Made by a program: the position numbers and the translations under genes
Source of the DNA: Gnetum montanum
Taxonomy: Eukaryota > Streptophyta > Gnetopsida > Gnetales > Gnetaceae
Reading direction: 5' to 3'
Assembly: GCA_015680685.1 (NCBI GenBank)
Contig: MNCI01004604.1
Coordinates: 372,491-418,856, forward strand
Length of the DNA: 46,366 nt
Shown: piece after piece, positions 23,779-34,824 of the stretch
How positions within the stretch are numbered: the stretch's first letter is position 1
Layout: each line of letters begins with the position of its first letter
Notes under the pieces: model-generated
What the model was told of the DNA's origin: nothing
Database searches by the model: none
What the model saw: only the letters and a program-made list of their open reading frames with translations

Positions 23779-24427
23779 GGTATGATCTAGCACCACAGCA
23801 CAAAGAGTGGGGTCCATCATGAACACCTCCAAGGCTGTGCACGCTAAGGCAAGCCCGCTATCATCCTCATGCAATCCATGCTCAGCAAAATGAGGCCTAC
23901 GAAAGAAAAAGTATTCATCTGTAAACAATGATATAACGTTAAAGGAACAAAAGTTAATATAAGTATAAGAGAGCATACCTATCTACTCTATACATTGTTC
24001 AAGGTGGATTTTGGAATAAAGTATGCACACGGAAGGCTAGAGAAAGTATGCTACTACTATTGTAATGGCTGCAAGATAACAATCCCCACACATGGGTCAA
24101 AGGATGTGTAGATCTAGGATCTTTAGAGCACCTCCCTCGACTATATATGGTCCCTCGTCTATGTCAACAACGAAAGCCAACATGCCTCGTGTTGAGCTAG
24201 GCAACATGGTCTCAACAATATCATGAGTCAGTTGCTCACTCAAATGAGACCATATGACAATGCTAAAATTCTACAAAATAAATGATAAAAATGCACCAAC
24301 ATTTGGAAGAAACCATATTACTTGCGGCCCGATCCGCATGTCATAACTAGGCATGTTTGGTTCCAAAGGGCCAAACCAAGATAGCACACCAACAAGTTCG
24401 ACCACAAGGAGAAAATGCTTAAGTTCC
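23779..24427 (-). pseudogene. E3 copy of the antisense gene: exons 2 and 3 (partial)
   Basis: On the minus strand exon 2 is 24427-23979 (449 nt against 450 in E4), bounded by AG and GT. Exon 3 starts at 23896 after a pyrimidine-rich ...CGTAG acceptor and is cut by E1 at 23779. Exon 2 encodes LLVVELVGVLSWFGPLE, VIWSHLSEQ, a DIDEG motif and RVHTLFQNPP; exon 3 encodes EDDSGLALACTALEVFMMDPTL, close to E4's GDDGIGLARTIVEAFMVGPTL. The phosphatase DxDG motif is again ELVG, so catalytic loss predates the divergence of the copies. Stops are present in exon 2. Exon 1 should lie near 25.0 kb but I could not identify it. Confidence 0.8.
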
Positions 24428-26160
24428 CTACATAAATCCAGAACCTTAGGTAAGTAACTTAAAACATATAAAACATATAAACTAAAAGAGAAATAAATAA
24501 ATAAACCCAAAAAGTAAATAATATTCAACACACACAAGACTACCCCATCAGAAAAGAACACTAATGTTCATTTGGTATATTTGACGCTTGTTGGGGAACA
24601 TTGAGGTCCATTAGGCATTAGTTTGTTACAAGCAACATGAAACCAACATTTGCAGTCAAAGCATTCAAACCATTTGTTCCACGAAACATAGCACTAGGAG
24701 GTAATGAGCATTCCAGAACTCATGCCATCTTGAGTAACCCTTCAACCCCCCCCCCCCCTATAGCTCATGTTGCAACCCGGCAACTCACGCTGGAAGTAGT
24801 GCATGCTACGAAACAACTCACACTATGAAACAACTCATGCTACAAAAGCAGCTAACACTAGGAAGTAGCTCTAGGCCAAAAAATTAGTTTTCTCTAGCCA
24901 TGCTGACGCTTAGGAAAAAATCAATATGCTCTAGGATGCTGACACATAGGCACAAATCAATTTTTTTCTCTTTGGGATGCTCACGCCTAGATAGAAAAAT
25001 TGTTCTTTTCTCTAGGCGTTCACACTCAAGCCCTCGACAACCAACTCACATCCTTGCCCCTCACCCTGGGACAACCCTATCTCCAACTTGTGCTGAAGAT
25101 GGCCCTGCTTGGAAAGAATGTACCCAAGGAAAGTTTGGGAACCATGAGATCACCATGGAATTAGTTTTGACTTTGGGTGGGGATTGTTTACCAATCTTGT
25201 TCACAACCCACATTGAGGATTAGCACACTCCCTACAACCCTCCAACTCACAATGATGCACATAGCCCTGAAAATCATGTTGGGTATGCCCTGGGTCACTC
25301 ACGTTAACTGATCCTCACGTTGCCCATGCTCACGCCATTGCCAAAAAAAATAGCAACCACAAAAAATGGCAAGCTTCAAAACCCCAATAACGTCCTTGAT
25401 GCCCAAAATTTATTGCAAAAAGAAATTTGTGATATAAACCCAAAAATCCAGAAAAATTTTCACTCTAAAACTATAGCAAAAAATGGTGGCCCTAATGGCT
25501 CAAGCTGTACTCACGCTACAATCGAATGCTGTCAAAACAAAAAAAGACAAGAAAAAAAAGGAAAAAATACCTATGTAAGGTCCCCATCCATGATGAAATC
25601 TTGGGTTTAGGAAGGCATTGAAGAATTTCTTCACTCTCCTCTACAAATGCCAAGCTTACCTACTTCTTCCCCTTGCCTTGTTGGTCTTGCCTCCCTTTGC
25701 CCTTCATTTTGCTCACACTGCCCTACACTTTCTATTGCTCATGCTGCCAACACTAACGCACACTACACACTTCAACATTCCTTTTTCATCCCTATTTCAA
25801 TTTATCCATTGCTTATTTATTTTTTATTTTACGGTGTGCTTCTCTTTTTGTGTTGTGCCTTTTATTATTATTATCATTATTTACTTTGTTTCCATTTTCA
25901 TGTTCCCAGGATAGTTTTTTTTTTATTTTTGTGCATGTTATTTCTTATAAGGTAAGGCAAAAAAAATGGAGATTGAAAATCTATGAAATCATGAAAAATC
26001 ATAACACTATTCACATGAAACATGAATGCCATGTGTGGCCCGGTATGGCCTAAAAATACCATGTGGTCTAGGTATGACATTAAACTACCATTATACTTGC
26101 ATCAGGATATGAATTAATTACACAAAGCTAGTTTATATAGCAACTCCCTTATCAAAGAAT
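24428..26160. other. E3 spacer: antisense gene intron 1/leader and RT upstream region
   Basis: No convincing gene is found. Positions 24760-25330 hold many CTCACGCT, CTCATGCTAC, GCTGACGCTTAGG and GCTCACGCC units, which resemble motifs in E3's own 3' LTR (31280-32110) rather than those of E1 or E4. By analogy with E1 and E4 this is intron 1 and the leader of the antisense gene. Positions 26035-26100 contain AGTTTA-hairpin units (in reverse). Open frames at 25618-25955 are low-complexity, leucine/phenylalanine-rich translations of a pyrimidine-rich stretch. A C10 run lies at about 24750. Confidence 0.55.
26035..26100. repeat. E3 AGTTTA-hairpin units between antisense gene and RT
   Basis: Reverse-complement units of the type GGTATGGCCTAAAA and GGTATGACATTAAACTACC occur just upstream of pol. 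They correspond to the arrays at 5595-5775 (E1) and 38411-38880 (E4). Confidence 0.55.
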
Positions 26161-26203
26161 CTCCCTCACCTTTCTCTTGGTTTAAATTGATAGGAGAAAG
26201 CAT

Positions 26204-29200
26204 ATGGACAACAATAACCTCTTTTCAACGTTGTCCATCAATGGACCACACGGGATCATAAAAAGAGCAATTAATCTAAAATCCTTAGATCTAGACTCAT
26301 CTGCCTATGCTAATTTCATGGCATCCACTCAGGAAACATCAAACTTCTCTAAGGATTTCATTAAAACTTTATACCTAGAGGTTGGCAACATCACTGAAGA
26401 TCCTCTCATTGAAATCCCCATTATGACAACTAATGACGAAACTAGAACACTGAAACTAAGTGCCCTATTGAATCCTCAACTCACCAATGATATTATTCAG
26501 GTATTGAAAGATAATATCAAAACTTTTATGTGGTCTTATATTAACATGCTAGGGTTGGACCCTCAAATCATCCAACATAATATCATCCTTGATGAAAAGA
26601 TTAAACCAGTGAAACAAAAGGCACGAAAGGTTAGACCTAAGGTAGCGTTAGCAGTCCGTGATGAAATCACAAATCTCTACCAAATTGGTTTCATTCGGGC
26701 AGTTGACTATTCTGACTTGATATTAAACATTGTTATAGTCCCTAAGAAAAATGGTAGTATACGCATATGCATTGGTTTCCATGATCTCAACACAGCCACT
26801 ATAAAGGATGACTTCTCGCTACCCAGCATTGATCAACTCATTGACACAACTTCTGGGCATGCATTATTATCCTTTATTGATGGATTTTTAGGATACAACC
26901 AAATAAGAATCAATCCAGAGCATCAACTTAGAACAACCTTCATGACACCTTGGCGTACATTCTATTATACAATGATTTCATTTGGCCTTAATAATGCAGG
27001 TGCTACGTATCAACGAGCAATGACATACATATTTAGCAATTACATGCTTGATTTGCTCAACGATTATGTTGATGACATTGCAGTTAAATTTAAAACAACT
27101 AAACAACATGCAAAATATTTGGACTTAGTGCTTAAACATTGTCTTAAACATGACCTTAGACTCAACCCAAAGAAGCATGTCTTTGGTGCTAAAATAGGAA
27201 AAATTCTTGGCTTCGTGGTCTCCGAAATGGGGATACCAGTAGACCCCAATAGGGTTAAAGCAATAACTAGTATGCAACCACCTAGGAACCTTATTGAATT
27301 ATGTGGTCTGCAAGGTAGACTACAATTCATTAGACACTTTATTGCAAAATTGTTGGATAAGCTGAAGCCCATGCAGCACTTACTATGAAAGAATGTGCAT
27401 TTCCAGTGGACTCAATAGTGCTAGGAAGCATTTGAAAACATAAAAATGGAGCTAGCTCAACTACTTATAGTTCATCCCCTGCAAAGTGATAAATCTTTTT
27501 ACATCTACCTAGTGACATCCGATACATCTATTGCATCCATGCTTTGCCAAAAATGAAAAGATGGAATTGAGATCCCCATTTACTATTTAAGCCATGCATT
27601 AATTTCCTATGAACAATGATACAATGACATAGAAAGATCATGTCTTGCCCTGGTCTTTTCCTTGAAGAAGTGGCGACATTATCTCTTTCGTAACCAAGTC
27701 TATATCATTTGCAAAGATAATGTGCTTAGATCTATCACTAACAACATCTATGAATCAAGTAGGATAGCTAGATGGAAAGCGATGATCACTGATTTTGATC
27801 TACGATATGTAACTCAATCCTCCACTAAATGTCAAGCAGTAGTCAATCAATTGACCACTTCACCAACACAAGATCAAGTGACAAGCAATCCCAAATTCCA
27901 TGATAAAAGCATCAATAGCATCAACATTGTGCCTGATAGCTATGATGCAATCCTTTACATTGATGGAGCTTCAACTTCTTGAGGAGGAAGTGCTACAACC
28001 ATCATAACGTATCCCTATGGAGAAATTTGAACCTTTGCCTATCGACTAACCTTCCCTTGTACTAAAAACACAGCAGAGTACGAAGGTCTTCTTAGAGGTC
28101 TTATAGCAACACTAACTTCGAGAATCACACAACTTGTAGTTTGAGGTGACTCACAATTAGTAATGAATCAAGTTACAGAGGTTTACGCATGCAAGGCTCC
28201 TCATTTGCAACCATAATATGACCTAACTAAACACTTTCTAAAACAATTGATCAACGTAGATGTGCAACATATTCCAAGAAATGAAAATACCATCATCGAT
28301 GCACTTGCTACACTAGCCTTGAACATGAAACCTAAGATGTTCCATGTGTTGCCTAGTTTTATAAAAAATTGTGCCAAACCTATAACTGATGCTCTTGACG
28401 AAATACCCATAGTGTCAGTCAGCACTACACAAGCAATAGAATGGTATGATGACATAAAAGAGTACCTTCAACAAGGCTAACCATCACAACATTTGACAAA
28501 ATGCCCAAAAAGATGCAGTGCAAAAACACTCTCAAAAATATGCATTAATAGGAGACACATTGTGTCACAGATCCTATGAAGGCATCCTGTTGATGTGCTT
28601 CAGTAGCATCGATAGCCAAACAATCATGGAATAGGTTCACGAGGGACTTTGTGAAGGGCATATAGCACCCAAAGCAATGGAAATGAAAATTAGATGCTTG
28701 GGCTACTACTGGCCACACATGGAGTACGATTGCTTCTCCAGGGTCATGAAATGTAACATTTACCAAAGGCACGGTAACCTAATACATGTGCCACCTAATG
28801 AGTTGCATACTGCACAAATCACATGGTCATTCCAAAAATGGGGATTAGACATCATTGGGCCAATAACACCACCATCTTCAGTAGGACATAGCTTCATCAT
28901 TACTGCAACTGAATATTTCACAAAATGGGAAGAAGTTATCCCCCTTAGGAAAACCATGTCTAAACATGTTTGCACTTTCATATTAGAAAACATCGTGACC
29001 CGCTTTGGTATCCTGATGACCATAGTTACCAATAATAGGCAATAGTTTAGTAGTATGAATACTAAAAGCTACTATGAAAGCCTAGGTATTAAACACTTGT
29101 TTTCATCACCATATTACCCATAGAGCAATGGTCAAGAGGAGTCTACGAATAAAAAGATCATCATGATGCTCAAAAAGATGTTGAATTGGAGCAAGAGACG

Positions 29201-29681
29201 ATGGAATGAGCAGTTAATCTACACATTATGGGCATACTGAACAATGCATCGAATGTCCACAAGTAAAACACCATATAGCCTTACATACAGATATGAAGCT
29301 ATGTTACCTTTGGAGTTATAGGTTCCCTTGTTGCGAATAATGCTCTCTAGCCTCCTCGATGAAGGTCAAAATAATGAGCTACACATTATTGACCTTGACT
29401 CGGTGGAAGAAGAAAGGGTACAAGCACTTGATTAAATCGAATAATACCAAAGACAACAACGACCACATCATTAACAAAATCCACATAAGCAGTCGATCAA
29501 GGAAGGTGACCTAGTTCTCAAGGCATTCCATGAACACTCGGACAAATTCTCAGCTAACTGGGAAGGGCCTTACTTAGTCATCAAGGCATATGATAACATG
29601 GCATTCAAACTCACTGACATGAATGGAAATGAGCTCACCAATCCTACAAATCAAGTGTACCTGAAACCATTCTACATCTGA
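26204..29681 (+). pseudogene. E3 pol remnant: RT, dual RNase H, integrase
   Basis: From the ATG at 26204 the first 394 codons are open: pol N-terminal region, RT with YNQIRINPEH and the catalytic YVDD at 27065-27076, ending at a TGA at 27386. Further stops follow at about 27416 and 27422. The frame continues with the degenerate RNase H (YESSRIARWKA), archaeal-type RNase H (YIDGASTS near 27958, AEYEGLLRG near 28077, GDSQLV near 28146), and integrase. A one-base insertion near 28500 shifts the frame. The integrase zinc region has Tyr for its last Cys (CNIY), and the second catalytic Asp is Asn (VTNN near 29030), although the Glu region (QEESTNK near 29140) remains. It ends LKPFYI-stop at 29681. 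An AG acceptor-like site precedes the start, consistent with an Ogre-style intron between protease and RT. Confidence 0.9.
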
Positions 29682-29689
29682 TGAGATCA

Positions 29690-30010
29690 AGGTACGTATC
29701 GGTCTTGGCATCATGACCTAAAACTAACACCATAGAATAGTCCAAGAGCTATGACTGAAAACTAATGCCATAGAATGTCCTGGCATCATGACAGTAAACC
29801 GACACCACAAAGCTCTATCTGGTATGACACTAAACTACCATGCTTGTCCATAACAGTCTACTAAGACTATAAACTAGCTTGCCTCTTCATAGTCTGCCAT
29901 GACTATAAACTAGCACTACACTATTTGCTACAATGATAAACTGGCAATGTCTAAAGGATTATGATGTGAAACTAATCCATAACAATCCACTAAGACTACA
30001 AAGTGGAAAC
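29690..30010. repeat. E3 downstream AGTTTA-hairpin array
   Basis: Reverse-complement units are seen: AGTCTACTAAGACTATAAACTAG (arms AGTCT/AGACT) near 29853, ACTATAAACTAGC near 29905, GACACTAAACTACC near 29825. The array begins directly after the pol stop, as in E1, E2 and E4. Confidence 0.75.
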
Positions 30011-31187
30011 ATCATCAACAACCTAGCGTCATTCAAAAAGACATGCTATTGCGATCGACTGTACGTGCTCACCAAAAACTTGTTGCCTGATTTGTCACAT
30101 AGACCTAGATGAAACTAATGCTATTCAAGATTTTTTTTACCTTGAAACTCCACATGATGGCTCCATTACATTGGCTACATTCATGTTTAAAGTGTTTAGC
30201 TAACTACATCATTTGTGGTTTTCTTGTCCCCTTGGAGTTGTGTTTGTAGGATGACATTCTTGAGGCATTTGTGCACAGATGCACTTCATCATGATGACAG
30301 GGTATCACATTCTTCCTGACGCATACAACTAGGTTAATTAATCCATTCATAAGTACATTCCTGACCCCTGATACATTCCCTATTCCCCAGCATGCCCCCT
30401 TATCCTATTCAATTACATCCCTTGGATACATTGTATCCTACTCACCTGAAGCTCTTAATACATTGTTGCACACTATGATTCTCTAAGCAGTTGCAATGTA
30501 AAGCACAATACACAATACATGATACAAATGCAAGCACATGAAAAATGATCACAACACTAAAAGCAAGCTCTTTCGAAAAGACCAAAAAAAAAACAAAAAA
30601 AAAAACAAAAACGAAGAGAAAAACAAAAGAAAAGAGAAAATAACAAAAATAAAAAGAAAAAAAAGGTCAAAGAGAAAAATACATGGAAAAATGACATCAT
30701 AAAAGGACTATTGGCTATTCTCATACAAGCCCTAGGTGAGAAGGCAATTGTCTTGAAAAATAGTTACACTTGTGTCTCAAAGAGACCATGTTGCACATCA
30801 TCGTGTGGCTTTGGATGTTTACAACAGGCCCTGTAAACACTCTTTAAGAGTCCCATTTCTCCAAAGAATGCACCTCCTATGTCTTGGCTCTAAGTCTACT
30901 AAACATTGGCTATTGACAAGGACCAAAGAAATAGCTCATTCACATGAGAGCATTTCTCTCCCAAAATTCTGGTAGCAAATATAATCCTTGACCAACTCCT
31001 CATTTCCCCCAATTAAAACCAATCAATACCCTTGCATCTTAAAAATGCATTTCCCCAATCCCATGTACTTTTGAATATGGTGTGATGATGTCCAGCCAAG
31101 GGCCGATGAATAATGCTTGGTACTTGGTTGTTCATGGTGTTTTGTACTTCTTTGTCAATGCCTCTCGAGTGAATTCCTCTAGATGTC
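30011..31187 (+). other. E3 3' non-coding region
   Basis: No gene is recognised. A poly-A-rich, purine-only stretch lies at about 30585-30672. The region corresponds in position to 746-1796 (E1) and 33526-34460 (E4). It contains a reversed counterpart of the E2/E4 segment (CCTTTTGCATGG-like words and TTGACAAGGACC near 30912). Confidence 0.5.
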
Positions 31188-31203
31188 AACAAATAGGGGC
31201 CAA
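31188..31203 (+). other. E3 polypurine tract
   Basis: AACAAATAGGGGCCAA directly precedes TGAAACACC, the start of the E3 3' LTR. It is nearly identical to the tracts of E2 and E4. Confidence 0.85.
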
Positions 31204-32192
31204 TGAAACACCATTAATTTCAGCCTAGCACTTTGAAATGAGAAAAATTCAAAGCCTCTTGAGTTTTGGAAAGCAAAAATTTGACTAAGACATGGAACTC
31301 ACACTCAGCTTGTCAAGCTAGCCCTTAGCATGAGCAACTCCAAGAGCCTTAACACCCAGTTAAAATGGTCTAACTTCAAAGGTGCATGGCCCCCTTAGGG
31401 CCCACTGATGACTACTCCAAGTTTCAGCATCCAAAATCCAAGATTTCAAGTCAAAAGCATACAAATCTTGCTACTCATGCTGAGGTCACACCTAGGTCAC
31501 ATTGGCAGTGTGAGTCTAGCATGATTCCAACATGAGTAACTCAGAACAACCTCAAAATAGTATTAAAATGGCCTAATTTTAAGGGTATAAGGCCCCCTTG
31601 AGGTCCACTAATGATTTCTCTAGGTCCCATCCCTCAGAATTCTAATTTTGGGCCTAAAAATACACCATTTTCAGCACTCACGTTGAGGTCATGTTGGAGT
31701 CACGCCCAGCTCACACTAACAGCGTGAGTCCTACTTGAGTTGTCAAAATGACCTAAATCAAGGCACAAACAGGCTCAAATTTAGCTTGTAGGTCATCCCC
31801 AAGGGTAGGAAGTAGTTAAATTTGAAAGAAAGGTCTTAAAAAATCAATATTTGGTCTGAAATATACCATCCTAGCTTGCTCACACCTAGGTCATTTTGAG
31901 GTCACGTTGACAGTCTGAGCTGCCAGAATTTGCCTAAATCCAAGCACAAACAGGCTCATATTTAGCATGCAAGTCATCCTCAAGGTTAGGTAGCAGTTAC
32001 ACTTCAAAAACAAGTCTTAAGTGTGGCATTTTGACACAAAACGCATCATTTTTTGTCATGCACGCTGAGGTGACGCTGAGGTCACACTGGCTACATGAGT
32101 CCTACATGCGCATTGGTCATGACCAAGCAAAAGCACTTTAGACACAAGTTGAGAGTATGCCAGGACAATATCAACACATGCTAGCAACCTTG
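31204..32192 (+). repeat. E3 3' LTR, truncated by E4
   Basis: It begins TGAAACACC after the polypurine tract and runs 989 bp to the E4 insertion. It contains clusters of CACGCTGAGGTCAC, TCACACCTAGGTCA and AGCGTGAG words (31280-32110). The last bases before E4, CCTTG (32188-32192), are a candidate target-site duplication whose partner is outside the window. Confidence 0.8.
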
Positions 32193-32912
32193 TGTGCTGA
32201 CCGAAATCGTCGGTGTGAGGCTAGAACGTTACGGGCACCGGAAGATTAGCGGACTAGCACAGTCGACCCTGCCTCTGCTTGAGGATGAGCTAGAGTGGAC
32301 GAAGGCAGAGTGCCTTGGATGGTCTACACGCGGATCAAACAAGGACTTCCCTGAGCACCACCGAAGTGTTATACACTAGGTTATGTGTAAAGCAGAGTGT
32401 AAACGGCGAAACAGGTGCTGACGGCGAAAGCGTAGAGGGGCGTAAACAACGTCGAGCGTGAACAACGTAAACAGAGATGGCCCAGCGTAAGCGTATACAA
32501 GCGTAAATAGCGTAAACAACGTAAACAAATACAAGGGGCGTAAACAGATGTAAACGGCGTAAACTGTGGGCGTACGCAGACGCAGACGGAGCGTAAACGT
32601 AAGCAGGCGTAAACGAAGCGTGGGCCAAATTGACGTAAAACTATAAAAGAACTTGCAAGAAGCATGAACAGTGGATTATAGAGTTAAAATGTTGTGCACC
32701 GGTCTAACATAGTTGTGTAGGGACACAAGGCGGATGTAAAGCCCTGGTGGACGGAGGGATGCAGCTGGCTGACATGGTAGGTGGAGCACGGTCTGTGCTC
32801 AGCGTACAGGCCTTCCAGCGTAAGCGTAAGCGTAAGGGGGTTTTTGCAGCGTAATTGCTCTAGGTCTACTCTGGTAAATTTTTTGCGGACCTGGTAAATG
32901 CGGAAAACTGGG

Positions 32913-32922
32913 CTATTTATAA
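32913..32922 (-). promoter_or_regulatory. TATA box in E4 3' LTR
   Basis: The minus strand reads TTATAAATAG about 585 bp from the LTR start. It sits just downstream, in the sense of transcription, of the palindrome cluster. Confidence 0.65.
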
Positions 32923-33005
32923 GGGTAGGGTTACCAGGAAAATCGGACGGGGAGACACGTGGTGTATAGACCAGGCGTTACAATTTAGAAACATGGCATA
33001 CTCTG

Positions 33006-33370
33006 GGCGTATACGTTACAACAGGCCGGCGTATACGCTGGGCGTGTACGCCAGGCGCATACGCTAGGCGTATACGCTGGGTGTAGACTTATAGATGCTA
33101 GCGTATACGCTGGGGCGTATACGCTGGGGCGTATACGCTGGTGAATGTTGGGCGTATACGCCGAAGGATGTCCACTTGCTTCAATCCTTGCTCTTCGATG
33201 TAATCTTCATGTTTCCATTGGAGATCTTGTCATCGAGGGTGTGCATCTGCCGTACCTGGGCGTGTATGCTGGAGAGCTAGGCGTACATGCTGGGCGTAGA
33301 CGCTGGGCGTAGATGCCAGGCGCACCCCGGTTTAAAGCTGGGCGTATACGCTGGGGCGTATACGCTGGCA
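33006..33370. repeat. Cluster of GCGTATACGC palindromes in E4 U3
   Basis: I count eight exact copies of the perfect 10 bp palindrome and several one-base variants (for example GCGTGTACGC), usually followed by TGGG. The placement upstream of TATA suggests enhancer-like or protein-binding sites. Confidence 0.85.
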
Positions 33371-33506
33371 CAACATTTAGAACCAGATGTTACGATTTTC
33401 AAGATTTCCCTGCGTGACTTCAAATGTAACCGAAGTTGCCTGTGGGTCATGGGGATCTGCTTCTTGTCAGACAGATGCTAAACTCAAAGATTTTTGTGGT
33501 GTTTCA

Positions 33507-34460
33507 TTGGCCCCTCTTTGTTGACGCTTGGAGGAATCAACCCGAGAAGCGTCGACAAAGAAGCGCAAAACACCACAGGCGACTTGACAAAAGCTCTGTC
33601 CTTTGCCACTGGATCAGACATCATCGTACCATGTTCAGTGGTGAATGGTATTGAAAGGGTGAGATTGGCAAATGGCGGGGGGGAAGGGATCGTGGGGATC
33701 GGTGGCTGCCCGAGGGATCAAGCTAGGAAAATGGGGTGCTCAGGTGCACAACATGCCGGTCCTTGTCGATAGCCGTCTTTCGGCAGACTTGGAACTCATG
33801 CATGTGATGTGCGTTCTTTGGCGGAATAGTGCTCTTGGTGATTTTTCAAGAGAAACAGTTGTCACAACCAAAGTCACAAGGTGATGTTTTGCATTCTTTG
33901 GAGGAACAGCTCCCTTCTTTGGGGAAACTGTTAGCGAAGAGCCAAAGCCATGCAAAAGGATGTTTCTTGACTATTTTTAACATGAGTACGTATTTTTTTT
34001 AAGACCGATACCTTCCTACCTGGGGCTTACGTATTTCTTTTTTTTTTGAACTTTGTCCTTGTACTCATGTGCGAATATTATGTTTTGTGTGTTGCGACTA
34101 CCGTAACGTTTCGCAGTGTGCAATAGTTTGGTAGACAGATAGTGGATTTTTAGGGAATGGGAATGTGCGGGTTAACTGTTCGATTTAGTCTTGCTAGGTG
34201 GACAAATGGACATTGCCTCATCTTGCTACCTGTGATGAAACGCACTATCGTACGAGAACTTCTGAGCGTCATCCTGCAAACACAACTCCAAGGAGACAAG
34301 AAAACCATGAGTGAATTAATGAGTTTAGATTTAAACAGCTGCAGGTGAACAAAAATGTTGGGGCGATTCTGAGCATGGAATGTGAATGTCGACGATGCTG
34401 ATGAGGGATGCAATGATTCTGATGAATGAATATGGCTGTGGGATGAGGATTCGAAGATGA
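33507..34460 (-). other. E4 polypurine tract and 3' non-coding region
   Basis: The minus-strand tract CAACAAAGAGGGGCCAA ends at 33507. The rest aligns with E2 8197-9268. I see no conserved reading frame. A GGGGGGG run lies near 33677 and a T9 run near 34042. Confidence 0.65.
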
Positions 34461-34462
34461 AC

Positions 34463-34805
34463 GCGCTAGTTTATAGTCTTAGCGGACTATCATGGGTTAG
34501 TTTTGTGTCGTAACCCGTCGGACATTGCCTGTTTAGCGTCGTGGCAGACGTTGCATTGCCAGTCTTGAGTCTTAGCGGACCATGAAGAGGCGAGCTAGTT
34601 TCTAGACTTAGCGGACTCTGTGGTGTTAGTTTATAGTCATAACCCTGGACTAATCTATGGTATCAGTTTATAGTCATGATTCCAGGACTAATCTGTGGTA
34701 TCAGTTTATAGTCGTGATTCCAGGACTAATCTGTGGTATCAGTTTATAGTCGTGATTCCAGGACTAATCTATGGTATTAGTTTATAGTCGTGATTCCAGG
34801 ACTAG
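34463..34805. repeat. E4 downstream AGTTTA-hairpin array
   Basis: About nine units occur. The first have AGTC/GACT arms around TTAGCG. The last four or five (34630-34800) are nearly identical 43 bp repeats of ATCAGTTTATAGTCGTGATT with arms AGTC/GACT around a 10-base spacer. It lies directly after the pol stop at 34825. Confidence 0.82.
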
Positions 34806-34824
34806 CACGTACCTGAGTTCGAAT

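Larger units (their letters stand above)
23779..32192 (+). mobile_element. E3: outer Tat/Ogre-like element, plus strand, truncated by E1 and E4
   Basis: The visible part begins inside exon 3 of E3's own antisense gene (cut by E1) and continues through exon 2, a spacer, pol (26204-29681), a 3' non-coding region, a polypurine tract (31188-31203) and the 3' LTR (31204-32192, cut by E4). Gag, protease and 5' LTR should lie left of E1, outside the window. Pol and the antisense gene run in opposite directions, as in E1 and E4. E3 must predate both E1 and E4. Confidence 0.85.
32193..33506 (-). repeat. E4 3' LTR (1,314 bp)
   Basis: On the plus strand it runs from TGTGCTGACCG to GTGGTGTTTCA. It is homologous to the E2 LTRs. 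The R/U5 side (32390-32640) is rich in GCGTAAAC words, and the U3 side (33006-33370) in GCGTATACGC palindromes. Confidence 0.9.

Noticed and set aside
25618-25955. Hydrophobic open frames that could look like an env-type membrane protein
   Set aside because: They overlap in two frames over a pyrimidine-rich stretch; the hydrophobicity comes from T-rich composition and the location is not that of env.
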